A stretch of DNA of 21,289 nucleotides from Lachnospiraceae bacterium (GCA_024691145.1 JAILNW010000266.1:1-21289), one strand, 5' to 3'; counted from the stretch's first letter, positions 7,458 to 15,322 are shown. Made by a program: numbers and translations. Notes: a model not told the origin generated them from the letters alone.

Positions 7458-7491
7458 ACCTATTGACATGGTAGGTAAATAGGAATATAAT
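7458..7491 (+). promoter_or_regulatory. Promoter with overlapping inverted repeats, nifS-iscU-metY operon
   Basis: TTGACA (7463-7468), 17 bp and TATAAT (7486-7491) make a perfect promoter. Two nested dyads overlap it: ACCTA/TAGGT (7458-7462, 7472-7476) and CCTATT/AATAGG (7459-7464, 7478-7483). A repressor bound here would block RNA polymerase. Rrf2-family regulators (IscR, CymR) commonly control such genes in Firmicutes, but none is encoded in the window and the match to their motifs was not scored. Confidence 0.7.
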
Positions 7492-7528
7492 ATAAAACAT
7501 CAAGAACACAACGAAGGGGGAAGATACT

Positions 7529-8713
7529 ATGATATATGCAGATAACGCCGCTACTACAAAGATGAGTGAGTTAGCAATAAACACATTAATTAATACTGTA
7601 AGAGAAGTATATGGCAATCCATCAAGTTTACATTCAACTGGTCAGAAGGCAAAGAAGATTTTGGAGGATGCAAGGGTTGATGTTGCAAGTGTAATTAATG
7701 CAAATTTTAAAGAGATTTATTTCACATCAGGTGGAAGTGAAGCTGATAATCAGGCAATTATATCAGCAGCGAGACTAGGAGAGAAGAAAGGTAAGAAACA
7801 CATTATCTCTTCAGCATTTGAACATCATGCCGTATTACATACCTTGAATAAGTTAGAAAAAGAAGGTTTTGATATTACACTTTTAGATGTTCATGAGAAC
7901 GGACTTGTAGTCCCAGAAGAATTAGAAGCAGCAATAAGAGAAGATACTTGTCTTGTTACTATAATGTTTGCTAATAACGAGATAGGTACCATACAGCCTA
8001 TAAGGGAAATCGGCGCAATCTGTAGAAAACATGGTGTCTTGTTCCATACAGATGCAGTACAGGCAGCAGGACATTTACATATAGATGTTGAAAAGGATAA
8101 TATAGATATGCTTTCTGCATCATCTCATAAGTTTAATGGACCTAAGGGCGTTGGTTTCTTATATGCCAAGAAGGGAATTGCTTTAACTAATATAATTGAA
8201 GGTGGTGCTCAGGAAAAAGGAAAGCGTGCAGGAACAGAGAATGTACCAGGAATTGTTTCCATGGCAGCAGCTCTTAAGGATGCAGCTTCTCGTATAGATG
8301 AGCATAAGGAAATATTAAGCAAGAAAAGAGACAGACTTATTGAAGGTCTTAAGGAAATTCCTCATTCAGCTCTTAATGGTGATGATAAGAACAGATTACC
8401 TAGCAATGTAAACTTCTGCTTTGAAGGAATAGAAGGAGAGTCACTGCTTCTTTTACTTGATAATAAAGGAATTCAGGCTTCTTCAGGAAGTGCATGTACA
8501 TCTGGTTCACTTGATCCAAGCCATGTTTTACTTGCAATTGGAAGAGTTCATGATGTTGCACATGGTTCATTAAGATTAAGTATTAATGAAGAAGTAACAG
8601 ATGATGAAATTGAAACAATTATAAAAGATGTAAAAGAAGTTGTAGAGTACCTTAGAGGATTTTCACCAGTATGGAGAGAACTTGTAAATGGTGAAAGAGA
8701 ATACATATTATAG
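7529..8713 (+). CDS. nifS: Cysteine desulfurase, NifS/IscS family
   Basis: This PLP enzyme of 394 residues removes sulfur from L-cysteine and passes it, as a persulfide, to a scaffold protein for Fe-S cluster assembly. Visible residues are His100 in FEHHAV, Asp175 and Gln178 in HTDAVQA, the PLP lysine Lys201 in SSHKFNGPKG, and the catalytic Cys323 in SSGSACTSGSLDPSHVL on the mobile loop. The 12-residue-spaced SGSACTSG loop is of the NifS/IscS (class I) type. GGGGGA lies 8 nt before the ATG. The next gene, the scaffold iscU, starts 14 nt after this stop, so the two are co-expressed. Confidence 0.95.
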   Translation: MIYADNAATTKMSELAINTLINTVREVYGNPSSLHSTGQKAKKILEDARVDVASVINANFKEIYFTSGGSEADNQAIISAARLGEKKGKKHIISSAFEHHAVLHTLNKLEKEGFDITLLDVHENGLVVPEELEAAIREDTCLVTIMFANNEIGTIQPIREIGAICRKHGVLFHTDAVQAAGHLHIDVEKDNIDMLSASSHKFNGPKGVGFLYAKKGIALTNIIEGGAQEKGKRAGTENVPGIVSMAAALKDAASRIDEHKEILSKKRDRLIEGLKEIPHSALNGDDKNRLPSNVNFCFEGIEGESLLLLLDNKGIQASSGSACTSGSLDPSHVLLAIGRVHDVAHGSLRLSINEEVTDDEIETIIKDVKEVVEYLRGFSPVWRELVNGEREYIL

Positions 8714-8727
8714 ATGGAGGGATACTA

Positions 8728-9126
8728 ATGGCATTATATAGTGATAAAGTTATGGATCATTTTCTTAATCCAAGAAATGTTGGTATTATTGAAGATGCAG
8801 ATGGTGTAGGTGAAGTAGGAAACGCAAAGTGTGGAGATATAATGAAGATATATCTTAAGATAGAGGACGATATAGTAAAAGATGTTAAGTTTGAAACCTT
8901 TGGATGTGGAAGTGCTATTGCTTCAAGTTCCATGGCAACAGAATTAATCAAAGGCAAACCGGTTTCAGAAGCTATGACATTAACTAATAAAGCAGTTGCT
9001 GAGGCACTTGACGGACTTCCAGCACATAAGATGCATTGTTCAGTCCTTGCGGAGGAAGCAATTCAGTCAGCACTAAATGATTATTATAGTAAAAATCCAG
9101 AAAAAAAATTAGAAGGGGGAAATTAA
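8728..9126 (+). CDS. iscU: Fe-S cluster assembly scaffold IscU/NifU N-domain
   Basis: This single-domain scaffold of 132 residues has the three cluster-ligand cysteines and the key aspartate: Cys35 and Asp37 (NAKCGD), Cys60 (FGCGSA) and Cys104 (MHCSVLAEEA). The N-terminus LYSDKVMDHFLNPRNVG is characteristic. It receives sulfur from the NifS encoded just upstream and builds [2Fe-2S]/[4Fe-4S] clusters for transfer to apo-proteins. No C-terminal NifU (Nfu) domain is present. The 3' end overlaps the ribosome binding site of metY (GGGGGA at 9115-9120), and only one base separates the two genes, so translation is likely coupled. Confidence 0.94.
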   Translation: MALYSDKVMDHFLNPRNVGIIEDADGVGEVGNAKCGDIMKIYLKIEDDIVKDVKFETFGCGSAIASSSMATELIKGKPVSEAMTLTNKAVAEALDGLPAHKMHCSVLAEEAIQSALNDYYSKNPEKKLEGGN

Positions 9127-9127
9127 T

Positions 9128-10408
9128 ATGAGTAATTACAGATTTGAAACATTACAGATACACGTAGGACAGGAGGAGGCAGATCCAACTACGGATTCAA
9201 GAGCAGTACCTATTTACCAGACAACATCATATGTATTTCATAACAGCAAACATGCAGCAGATCGTTTTGGACTTGCTGATGCAGGTAACATATATGGAAG
9301 ATTAACTAATACAACTCAGGATGTATTGGAAAGAAGAATTGCGGCACTTGAAGGCGGAAGTGCAGCTCTTGCAGTTGCATCAGGTGCAGCAGCTATTACA
9401 TATACAATAGAAGCCCTTGCAGCTAATGGTGGACACATTGTTGCACAGAAGACTATTTATGGAGGGAGTTACAATCTTTTATCACATACACTTCCACAGT
9501 ATGGAGTTGAGACAACATTTATTGATGCTCACAATTTAGATGAGATAAAGTCAGCAATAAAAGAAAATACAAGAGCTATTTATCTTGAGACTTTAGGTAA
9601 TCCTAATAGTGATATACCTGATATTGATGCAATAGCTGAGATTGCCCATGAAAATGGCATACCTCTTGTTGTTGATAATACATTTGGAACACCATATTTG
9701 TTCAAACCATTTGAACATGGTGCAGATATAGTAGTTCATTCTGCAACTAAGTTTATTGGAGGACACGGAACAACACTTGGTGGTGTTATTATTGAATCTG
9801 GAAAGTTTAACTGGAGAGAAAGCGGCAAGTATCCTAATATTGCTGAAGCAAATCCAAGTTATCATGGAGTATCATTCTATGATGCAGTTGGACCAGCAGC
9901 TTTTGTTACATACATAAGAGCAATTCTTTTAAGAGATACAGGAGCTTCAATTTCACCATTTAATGCTTTCTTATTATTACAGGGAATTGAGACTCTATCT
10001 TTAAGACTTGAAAGACATGCTGAAAATACTAAAAAAGTTGTTGAGTACTTAAGCAATCACCCTAAGGTAGAAAAGGTAAATCATCCTTCACTTCCTGAAC
10101 ATCCAAATCATGCCTTGTACAGAAAGTACTTCCCAAATGGCGGAGCTTCTATATTTACATTTGAGATTAAAGGCGGACAGGATGAGGCATGGGCATTTAT
10201 AGATAACCTTAAGATATTCTCACTTCTTGCTAATGTTGCAGATGTTAAGAGTCTTGTTATTCATCCAGCATCTACAACTCATTCACAGTTATCTGACGAA
10301 GAGCTACTTGAGCAGGGAATTAAGAGAAATACAATACGTTTATCAATTGGAACAGAGCATATTGATGATATCATTGAAGATTTAGAAAGAGGTTTTGCTG
10401 CGGTATAG
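9128..10408 (+). CDS. metY: O-acetylhomoserine sulfhydrylase (MetY)
   Basis: This Cys/Met-metabolism PLP enzyme of 426 residues is the size typical of MetY and longer than MetB/MetC (about 380). It begins with ETLQIHVGQEEADPTTDSRA, has YGRLTNTTQDVLERRIAALE, the cofactor-binding VDNTFGTPYL (182-191) and the PLP lysine Lys208 in SATKFIGGHGT. It makes homocysteine from O-acetylhomoserine and sulfide, or methionine with methanethiol. It sits last in an operon with cysteine desulfurase and scaffold genes, joining sulfide assimilation to Fe-S sulfur supply. A strong terminator follows at 10447. Substrate preference (acetyl- or succinyl-homoserine) cannot be read from the sequence. Confidence 0.93.
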   Translation: MSNYRFETLQIHVGQEEADPTTDSRAVPIYQTTSYVFHNSKHAADRFGLADAGNIYGRLTNTTQDVLERRIAALEGGSAALAVASGAAAITYTIEALAANGGHIVAQKTIYGGSYNLLSHTLPQYGVETTFIDAHNLDEIKSAIKENTRAIYLETLGNPNSDIPDIDAIAEIAHENGIPLVVDNTFGTPYLFKPFEHGADIVVHSATKFIGGHGTTLGGVIIESGKFNWRESGKYPNIAEANPSYHGVSFYDAVGPAAFVTYIRAILLRDTGASISPFNAFLLLQGIETLSLRLERHAENTKKVVEYLSNHPKVEKVNHPSLPEHPNHALYRKYFPNGGASIFTFEIKGGQDEAWAFIDNLKIFSLLANVADVKSLVIHPASTTHSQLSDEELLEQGIKRNTIRLSIGTEHIDDIIEDLERGFAAV

Positions 10409-10446
10409 CATTATAAAAGATTATGGGCTAAAGTCTTTGATGTATA

Positions 10447-10497
10447 GTCGCCACACACTCGTGAATTTAGTCGTGAGTGTGCGGCGACATTTTTTTT
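10447..10497 (+). terminator. Terminator of the nifS-iscU-metY operon
   Basis: GTCGCC (10447-10452) and CACACTC (10454-10460) pair with GAGTGTG (10475-10481) and GGCGAC (10483-10488), with one A/C mismatch and a 14-nt loop, followed by ATTTTTTTT. It lies 38 nt after the metY stop. Confidence 0.92.
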
Positions 10498-10512
10498 AAA
10501 TCTTATTTTCAT

Positions 10513-10541
10513 TTGACAAATGTGCATTTACATTGTATAAT
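10513..10541 (+). promoter_or_regulatory. Perfect SigA promoter upstream of a structured leader
   Basis: TTGACA (10513-10518), 17 bp and TATAAT (10536-10541) match the consensus in all 12 positions. Transcription should begin near 10548, about 220 nt ahead of the lipoprotein start codon. Confidence 0.88.
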
Positions 10542-10547
10542 TCATAG

Positions 10548-10766
10548 TTAGACATTGAGGCCAAACTTCCTCAGTGTTCTAAGAGAAGCACCTGCACATT
10601 CTCTATGTTAATTAGTTTAAATGCGGTACTTGTATCTTTGTAGATATAAGCAGCTGAGTTTTAGCTGTATGATAGAAATAATTTATGATGCGAATTGAAT
10701 AATTAATTGTAAGAAAATTATTGGAAAGGGAACTATATAAAGAGAAGTAAGGGAGGAATAGATGAA
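10548..10766 (+). ncRNA. Candidate structured 5' leader or small RNA
   Basis: Downstream of the perfect promoter, four hairpins follow one another. H1 is 10550-10580 (AGACATTGAGG with CCTCAGTGTTCT, one bulge, 8-nt loop). H2 is AGAGAA 10582-10587 with TTCTCT 10599-10604. H3 is 10629-10650 (9 pairs, TTGT loop). H4 is CAGCT 10651-10655 with AGCTG 10663-10667. No poly-T terminator is seen before the CDS, so the RNA is more likely a leader of the lipoprotein gene than a free RNA. It has no recognisable T-box, SAM, c-di-GMP, SRP or 6S signature. The class is unknown and the structure was drawn by eye. Confidence 0.4.
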
Positions 10767-11408
10767 ATGAAGAAGATTTTGATTACTAATGTTATGTTTG
10801 TTTTTGTTCTTTTAATGGTGGCTTGCGGGAAAAAAGAGAAAAATGTTTCTTTAACTTTAACTGAAAAGAAGACTGAGACATCTCATGAAAATGATAATGA
10901 GGATGAAGGGATACAGGAACAAGATAAAGAGGTAGACATTAAAGAAAAGATTGCTAAAGTAATGGGAATAGGAGATATGAACTTTGATATTGTTCAAGTT
11001 GAAAAAAATAGTTTAGAGGACAGAAAAGAGATAAAAGGAAGATTATGTTTTAATGAGGATTTAAAAGAAGAGTATATTGCTAAAGTGGCAGAAATGCGAG
11101 ATCTGGCAATGGAATATAGTGATGCTATATGGGATGGTGGAGAATGTACATATATGTTTACTGATGAAGTGGATGGCAGAGAAATAGGTATAACTGATTG
11201 CAATACTGTTTATTTTGATAAAGATGTACTAAAAGTATCAGTCAGTAAAGTTAGTGATAAAGATACAAAGGATAAACTTGAAGAAATAATAAAGCAGATT
11301 GAAGGTGAAAATTCTCAATTATTTTTATGCTATTGGAATGAAGACAATATGTTTTATGTGCAGTTTCGCTATTATGATATAATGGATAGTGATATATACA
11401 AAAAATAA
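10767..11408 (+). CDS. Small extracytoplasmic lipoprotein of unknown function
   Basis: This 213-residue protein has a lipoprotein signal peptide (MKKILITNVMFVFVLLMVAC) with the lipobox cysteine at position 20. A charged, low-complexity spacer follows (about 21-65, rich in K, E and D), then a mixed domain (about 66-205) with no family I recognise. It is expected to be tethered to the outer face of the membrane. GGGAGG (10751-10756) lies 10 nt before the chosen ATG. A two-codon frame, ATGAAATGA (10762-10770), overlaps the start and might tune initiation. The gene is monocistronic between the structured leader and a strong terminator. Confidence 0.8.
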   Translation: MKKILITNVMFVFVLLMVACGKKEKNVSLTLTEKKTETSHENDNEDEGIQEQDKEVDIKEKIAKVMGIGDMNFDIVQVEKNSLEDRKEIKGRLCFNEDLKEEYIAKVAEMRDLAMEYSDAIWDGGECTYMFTDEVDGREIGITDCNTVYFDKDVLKVSVSKVSDKDTKDKLEEIIKQIEGENSQLFLCYWNEDNMFYVQFRYYDIMDSDIYKK

Positions 11409-11431
11409 AAATGAGATTTGATTTGTTGCAT

Positions 11432-11470
11432 AAAGAACTCTATACCGATTTAAGTATAGAGTTCTTTTTT
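11432..11470 (+). terminator. Strong terminator after the lipoprotein gene
   Basis: AAAGAACTCTATAC (11432-11445) and GTATAGAGTTCTTT (11454-11467) form a perfect 14-bp stem with an 8-nt loop and a T run to 11470. It sits between convergent genes, and the minus-strand permease ends at 11475, so it probably blocks read-through both ways. Confidence 0.9.
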
Positions 11471-11474
11471 GCAT

Positions 11475-12224
11475 TTATCGTATATCCTCCTTTATAAAAT
11501 GTGAGAAAGTAAGGTAGTATCCGATTATTGATACAAGTAATATAAGTATTACCGCTACTATAACTGAATAACCAGTGTTAAATATTCGTCCATTAACTAA
11601 AAAGAAGGTTGCTGTGTATGGATATAATGCGCCTATATCCTGGTTACTAAGGGCGGCACTTCCCATTACTATTACAGAGGCACTGATTACAGGAATTACA
11701 AAGCCTTTTGTTTTAAGAGCTATATATGCAAATGGTGAAATTGTTATAAACATAAGCATAGAGCCAAATATAAAGCATATAAGCCATTTAAGTGTAATTA
11801 TTAAGGTAAATCTTTCTAGATGGAACATTAAGTGAAATGTTAATGATAGGAGGAATACACCAAGCCATGCTGTTATTGTAAGCATTATAATCCATAAAAG
11901 GAGAGTGTAGAATTTTACACATAAAAGTTTAGTTCTTGATATTGGTATAGGAAGCAGTGTTTTAAGCGTATGTTCCGTATATTCCCTGCTGAAAAGATAT
12001 GCGGTAATTGCCACGTATATTATCATATTGGTTAATAGCATAATATACATAAGGCTGTTGTTAAACATTGAATCTAACGTAAGTACATTTTCTGGGTGTC
12101 TAAAGTGTGTTTCTAAAGCTTCTATAAATATAAGACAAGGATTTGATAATACTCCAAGTATGCTTATAAGTATCATTTTTGATTTTTTTAATTTTAATAA
12201 TTCACAGTAAATAAGATTACGCAA
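11475..12224 (-). CDS. ABC-2 type permease, lantibiotic/bacitracin resistance type
   Basis: This 249-residue membrane protein has about six TM helices and the N-terminal signature NLIYCELLKLKKSKMILISI, plus SREYTEHTLKTLLPIPISR in the first cytoplasmic loop. Both are typical of BcrB/LanE/LanG-like permeases (ABC2_membrane_4). It pairs with the ATPase encoded just upstream, and such exporters remove peptide antibiotics from the membrane. The start is placed at TTG 12224, because GGAGGTGG lies 5 nt upstream of it; the TTG at 12239 precedes that site and has none of its own. The start lies 8 bases inside the ATPase gene end, so translation is probably coupled. Confidence 0.85.
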   Translation of the reverse strand: MRNLIYCELLKLKKSKMILISILGVLSNPCLIFIEALETHFRHPENVLTLDSMFNNSLMYIMLLTNMIIYVAITAYLFSREYTEHTLKTLLPIPISRTKLLCVKFYTLLLWIIMLTITAWLGVFLLSLTFHLMFHLERFTLIITLKWLICFIFGSMLMFITISPFAYIALKTKGFVIPVISASVIVMGSAALSNQDIGALYPYTATFFLVNGRIFNTGYSVIVAVILILLVSIIGYYLTFSHFIKEDIR

Positions 12225-13131
12225 TCTGGCCACCTCCAATTAAATTTGAAAAATATTCTTCTAAGTTTTCTTCTTCTGTTCTGATGCCTGTTACAGCTAC
12301 ATTGTTTTTTACAAAGGTTTTGTTAATTTCCTCAACAGGTGTTTTAAAATCATAAATTCTTATGGTATTTTCCTGTATCGTAAAATCAGTGATTTTAAGA
12401 TGTTTATTAAGTATGTTTTTTACTTTATTAGTATCAGATACTATAAACTCACAATATTTTCTCTTTCTCTTACGAAGTTCTACAATATCAGCTTCTTCTA
12501 TAAGAGTTCCTTTATTCATAACACCTATTACATCAGCAATCTGCTCAATTTCACTTAATACATGACTTGATATCAGTATTGTTGTGCCTTGATTTTTTAA
12601 GTCCAAAAGAAATGAACGTACTAATGATATTCCAATTGGATCAAGCCCGTTAATAGGTTCATCAAGTATTAAAAGCTCTGGGTCATGCATAATTGCAGCA
12701 GCAATTCCAAGCCTCTGTTTCATTCCCAAGGAGTAATCTGAAAATGTTTTGCCATTCTCATTTTCAAGATTAACTGACTTTAGTGTCGTTATAATCTTCT
12801 CATGAGGAAGATTACCACGAAGCTTTGCTATAATCTTAAGATTTTCATATCCTGTAAGGTTAGTGTAAAATCCAGGTGTTTCTATTATGGAACCTATTTT
12901 ACTGTAAGCTTTATAAATATTTTCCTTTGAATTTTCACCAAAGAGATAAATATTTCCTTTGGTTGGCTTTACAAGGTTTAACATCATTTTCATAGCTGTT
13001 GTTTTTCCGGCACCATTTCTTCCAAGAAGACCATAGATTGTTCCTTTTGGTACATGAAGATTTATACCATTTACTACTTTAGTATTGCCATATTGTTTTG
13101 TTAAATTTTCTGTTTCAATAACATATTGCAT
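12217..13131 (-). CDS. ABC transporter ATPase, BcrA-like
   Basis: This 304-residue ATPase has Walker A GRNGAGKT (37-44), a Q-loop replaced by IIETPGFYTN (82-91, as usual in BcrA/NukF relatives), signature SLGMKQR (134-140), Walker B LLILDEP followed by INGLDP (153-164), and the switch His190 in SSH. A C-terminal extension of about 80 residues is typical of the peptide-antibiotic exporter ATPases. The ATG at 13131 is chosen because AAAGGGG lies 8 nt upstream; a longer in-frame start at 13170 lacks a comparable site. It energises the permease encoded downstream. An XRE regulator gene precedes it on the same strand across a terminator. Confidence 0.92.
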   Translation of the reverse strand: MQYVIETENLTKQYGNTKVVNGINLHVPKGTIYGLLGRNGAGKTTAMKMMLNLVKPTKGNIYLFGENSKENIYKAYSKIGSIIETPGFYTNLTGYENLKIIAKLRGNLPHEKIITTLKSVNLENENGKTFSDYSLGMKQRLGIAAAIMHDPELLILDEPINGLDPIGISLVRSFLLDLKNQGTTILISSHVLSEIEQIADVIGVMNKGTLIEEADIVELRKRKRKYCEFIVSDTNKVKNILNKHLKITDFTIQENTIRIYDFKTPVEEINKTFVKNNVAVTGIRTEEENLEEYFSNLIGGGQIA

Positions 13132-13174
13132 TTTGAATGCCCCTTTCATTTTGATTTTTGCTTTGTACAACTTT

Positions 13175-13203
13175 ATTATTTATCAGGTTGGAAAAATAAA
13201 CAA
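13175..13203 (-). promoter_or_regulatory. Possible promoter of the ABC transporter pair
   Basis: On the minus strand TTGTTT (13203-13198), 17 bp and AATAAT (13180-13175) could be a weak promoter between the XRE terminator and the ATPase start. The match is only fair. Confidence 0.3.
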
Positions 13204-13280
13204 GAAACCTATAGTGGCATTTTAGAAAATGGATGATACTAATGGTTAATGGAAAAATTAATGACAAATTAATATAAGAA

Positions 13281-13309
13281 AACCCCTGATACGTTTGGTA
13301 TCAAGGGTT
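13281..13309 (-). terminator. Terminator after the XRE regulator gene
   Basis: The arms 13281-13292 and 13298-13309 (AACCCCTGATAC and GTATCAAGGGTT) form a stem with one C/A mismatch and a 5-nt loop. On the minus strand the stem is followed by TTTTCTTATATT, so it separates padR-flavoprotein-XRE transcription from the ABC genes. Confidence 0.7.
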
Positions 13310-13326
13310 AAATATAAAGGAAAAAC

Positions 13327-13941
13327 TCACTTTGATTTTAATTCCTTAAAAAATAATATGATTTTTATAGATAACAAAATGAACAACAGCAAGGTGGCAT
13401 ATGGCGCTCTTGTAACTGCAAAAATACATATTGCAGCAGCAGATATTCCTACAGAAATTTTACTTAAAAGACTACTTAGTGTATCCTTTTTAAGGTATAA
13501 TGCTATTAGTTTAACAGCACCTATTATTATCATAGTTATAAATATAATCCAGTATACGGTAGTGATACTTTTCGTTGCACCCTTGTAGGATATGAGGTTT
13601 ACGGAGTATACTGTGTCTCCTTCAGTTTTTCCATAAAGCGGCAGCAGTATAAACAAAACTGCAAGTATATCACATATACCACATATTATGTTGTAGAGAC
13701 CGTTAATGTTAGAGCGGTTTTCTGTTTCTGCTATTTCTAATAATTCATTACTTGAAAGAAGTTCATCAATTGTAATATTAAATAATGAGGAAATGGCTTT
13801 TAATGAGTCTATGTTAGGATAACCTCTGCCACTTTCCCATTTTGAAACAGCTGCTCTTGATACATAAAGTTTTTCAGCAAGCTCCTCCTGTGTCATATTT
13901 TGCTGTTTTCTAAGGTGCTGAAGTTTTTCATTGAATTCCAT
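13327..13941 (-). CDS. XRE-family regulator with C-terminal membrane domain
   Basis: The 204-residue protein starts with a clear Cro/CI-type helix-turn-helix (about 5-60; RKQQNMTQEELAEKLYVSRA, then VSKWESGRGYPN). A short linker and four hydrophobic helices follow (about 82-100, 127-147, 158-175 and 180-198). Membrane-anchored XRE proteins of this layout often sit next to antibiotic-exporter ABC genes in Firmicutes. The BcrA-like pair lies directly downstream, so it may sense membrane stress and control that transporter. That role is inferred from position. AAAGGAA lies 6 nt before the ATG, and only 15 bp separate it from the flavoprotein stop, so it is in the padR operon. Confidence 0.88.
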   Translation of the reverse strand: MEFNEKLQHLRKQQNMTQEELAEKLYVSRAAVSKWESGRGYPNIDSLKAISSLFNITIDELLSSNELLEIAETENRSNINGLYNIICGICDILAVLFILLPLYGKTEGDTVYSVNLISYKGATKSITTVYWIIFITMIIIGAVKLIALYLKKDTLSSLLSKISVGISAAAICIFAVTRAPYATLLLFILLSIKIILFFKELKSK

Positions 13942-13956
13942 AATGTGTTCCTTTCA

Positions 13957-14646
13957 TCATCCCCAGCTTCCATTTGCCATAGCTTCGTATTGCTCTCTTG
14001 GAAACAAAGGTTCATTTATCTTTGCTCTTGTTTCATCTGATATACCACAAGTAGCAAACTCGCTTCCCGCCAGCTCAAGATTTTTAAGGTATTCATCAGT
14101 TCTGAATGCAAGCTGTTCTACTCTGAAAAGTTCTCCCTGAGGACAGTATATACGCTCATAGTTATTTTCTACAAAAATGTGATTAAACATAGCATCAACG
14201 GAATCATAGTTGCCATTAGCAGTGTGAAAACCACATGTTGATATTACTACGTTTCGTTTTCCTGTCATATCATACCTTGATTTATGGGAACCATGCTCAC
14301 TTCCTGAATCCATAAATGGCATGGAGAATGGAAGCTGTCTGTCTATTAAGCACTTTAACTTTCCTGGCACATTGTAAAAATATAATCCAAATGACCATAC
14401 AATTATATCGGATTCAAGTATAAGATTCATAACATTTTTCATATCGTCATCAATAACGCACTGTCCGGCCATAGGTCCCCAGCAGGCAAAACATCCAGAA
14501 CAAGGCTGAATGTTAACACTGGATAAATCCACTTCATTAATCTCTGCATTCCACACTTTTGTTATTCCATTTACAAATGATGTTGCAAGTTTGTAGCTGT
14601 TACTTTGTTTTGATTTTGGGCTTCCGTTAATTATTAATATTTTCAT
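13957..14646 (-). CDS. Flavodoxin-fold NAD(P)H oxidoreductase / iron-sulfur flavoprotein
   Basis: The 229-residue protein starts MKILIINGSPKSKQSNS, the FMN phosphate-binding loop of the NADPH-dependent FMN reductase family (PF03358). It continues with PCSGCFACW and GQC, giving a Cys49-x2-Cys52-x2-Cys55-x7-Cys63 spacing like the compact [4Fe-4S] motif of iron-sulfur flavoproteins, then SFGLYFYNVPGKLKCLIDR, the usual second flavin-contact region. It probably transfers electrons from NAD(P)H to an unidentified acceptor. The third ATG of the cluster (14646) is chosen: it gives the family N-terminus and lies 10 nt after GGAG. The gene overlaps the end of padR by 20 nt, so the two are coupled. Confidence 0.85.
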   Translation of the reverse strand: MKILIINGSPKSKQSNSYKLATSFVNGITKVWNAEINEVDLSSVNIQPCSGCFACWGPMAGQCVIDDDMKNVMNLILESDIIVWSFGLYFYNVPGKLKCLIDRQLPFSMPFMDSGSEHGSHKSRYDMTGKRNVVISTCGFHTANGNYDSVDAMFNHIFVENNYERIYCPQGELFRVEQLAFRTDEYLKNLELAGSEFATCGISDETRAKINEPLFPREQYEAMANGSWG

Positions 14647-15193
14647 TATCATCATACTCCTTTAATTTTGTAATACAGTTATTGGTCCATTCTTCAATCA
14701 TCTTTCCATACATTCTGCCATATTCTACAGTCATCTTCCAATAAAGAGATTTCCTTTCAGGGTCATCAACTCCATGTTTATACATCTCAATCATTTCTAA
14801 AGGAAGGTCCATAGCCTTAAGAAATTCTGTGGCATTAGCGTTAAGCTTACTGAAAAAATCAATACTTTCCGCAATGGAAGCCTCTCCTAAAAAGAATGTT
14901 TTCATTAAAATTGGCTGTCTTGTATCAAATTTAGTACTATCATCAGTAAGCCAGTGCTTTAATTCATGTTTTCCTTCTTCTGTGATGGAAAACTGTACCT
15001 TGTCAGGCTTGCCTTCTTGATGAATATTGTTATCTGAAACAAGACCATTCTTCTTTAGTGTTTGTAACTCGCGGTAAATCTGGCTTGTTTGTGCTGTCCA
15101 AAAATAACATAATGAATTCTTAAATGTAAGCATTATTTCATATCCAGTCATGGGACCATAATTTAACAGTCCAAGAATACCATGTTTTAGCAT
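14627..15193 (-). CDS. PadR-family transcriptional regulator
   Basis: The 188-residue protein has a PadR winged-helix N-terminus (about 1-85; LKHGILGLLNYGPMTGYEIM, then TSQIYRELQTLKKNGLV) and a C-terminal helical dimerisation domain (about 90-175; the Vir_act_alpha_C type, with SLYWKMTVEYGRMYGKMIEEW). PadR repressors usually respond to phenolic or other small toxic molecules. The ATG at 15193 is used because GGAGG lies 7 nt upstream. The gene heads an operon with the flavoprotein and XRE genes, and its own promoter carries two dyads, so autorepression is likely. Confidence 0.92.
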   Translation of the reverse strand: MLKHGILGLLNYGPMTGYEIMLTFKNSLCYFWTAQTSQIYRELQTLKKNGLVSDNNIHQEGKPDKVQFSITEEGKHELKHWLTDDSTKFDTRQPILMKTFFLGEASIAESIDFFSKLNANATEFLKAMDLPLEMIEMYKHGVDDPERKSLYWKMTVEYGRMYGKMIEEWTNNCITKLKEYDDNENINN

Positions 15194-15210
15194 GTTCAAT
15201 CCTCCTCATA

Positions 15211-15256
15211 TTCCACTTGTTGAATATATTATACTTCCACAAGTGGAATATGTCAA
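15211..15256 (-). promoter_or_regulatory. padR promoter with two 14-bp dyad operators
   Basis: On the minus strand TTGACA (15256-15251), 17 bp and TATAAT (15233-15228) form a perfect promoter. TTCCACAAGTGGAA (15235-15248) fills the spacer, and a second copy, TTCCACTTGTTGAA (15211-15224, one arm base changed), lies just downstream of the -10 box. The copies are 24 bp apart, about two helical turns and a half. Bound regulator would occlude the promoter. Confidence 0.8.
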
Positions 15257-15283
15257 TAGAGATAAAAAAATTATTGTTTTATA

Positions 15284-15311
15284 TTGACTATCAGACAATT
15301 TATGATATAAT
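15284..15311 (+). promoter_or_regulatory. Promoter of the metal-efflux operon
   Basis: TTGACT (15284-15289), 16 bp and TATAAT (15306-15311) lie about 55 nt upstream of the HMA gene. It is divergent from padR, and the two -35 boxes are only 27 bp apart. Confidence 0.75.
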
Positions 15312-15322
15312 TAAATTAACAA

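Noticed and set aside
10548..10766. 6S RNA, T-box or SAM riboswitch at the leader after metY
   Set aside because: There is no closing helix between the ends as in 6S RNA, no T-box sequence and no SAM core. It is kept only as an unclassified structured leader.
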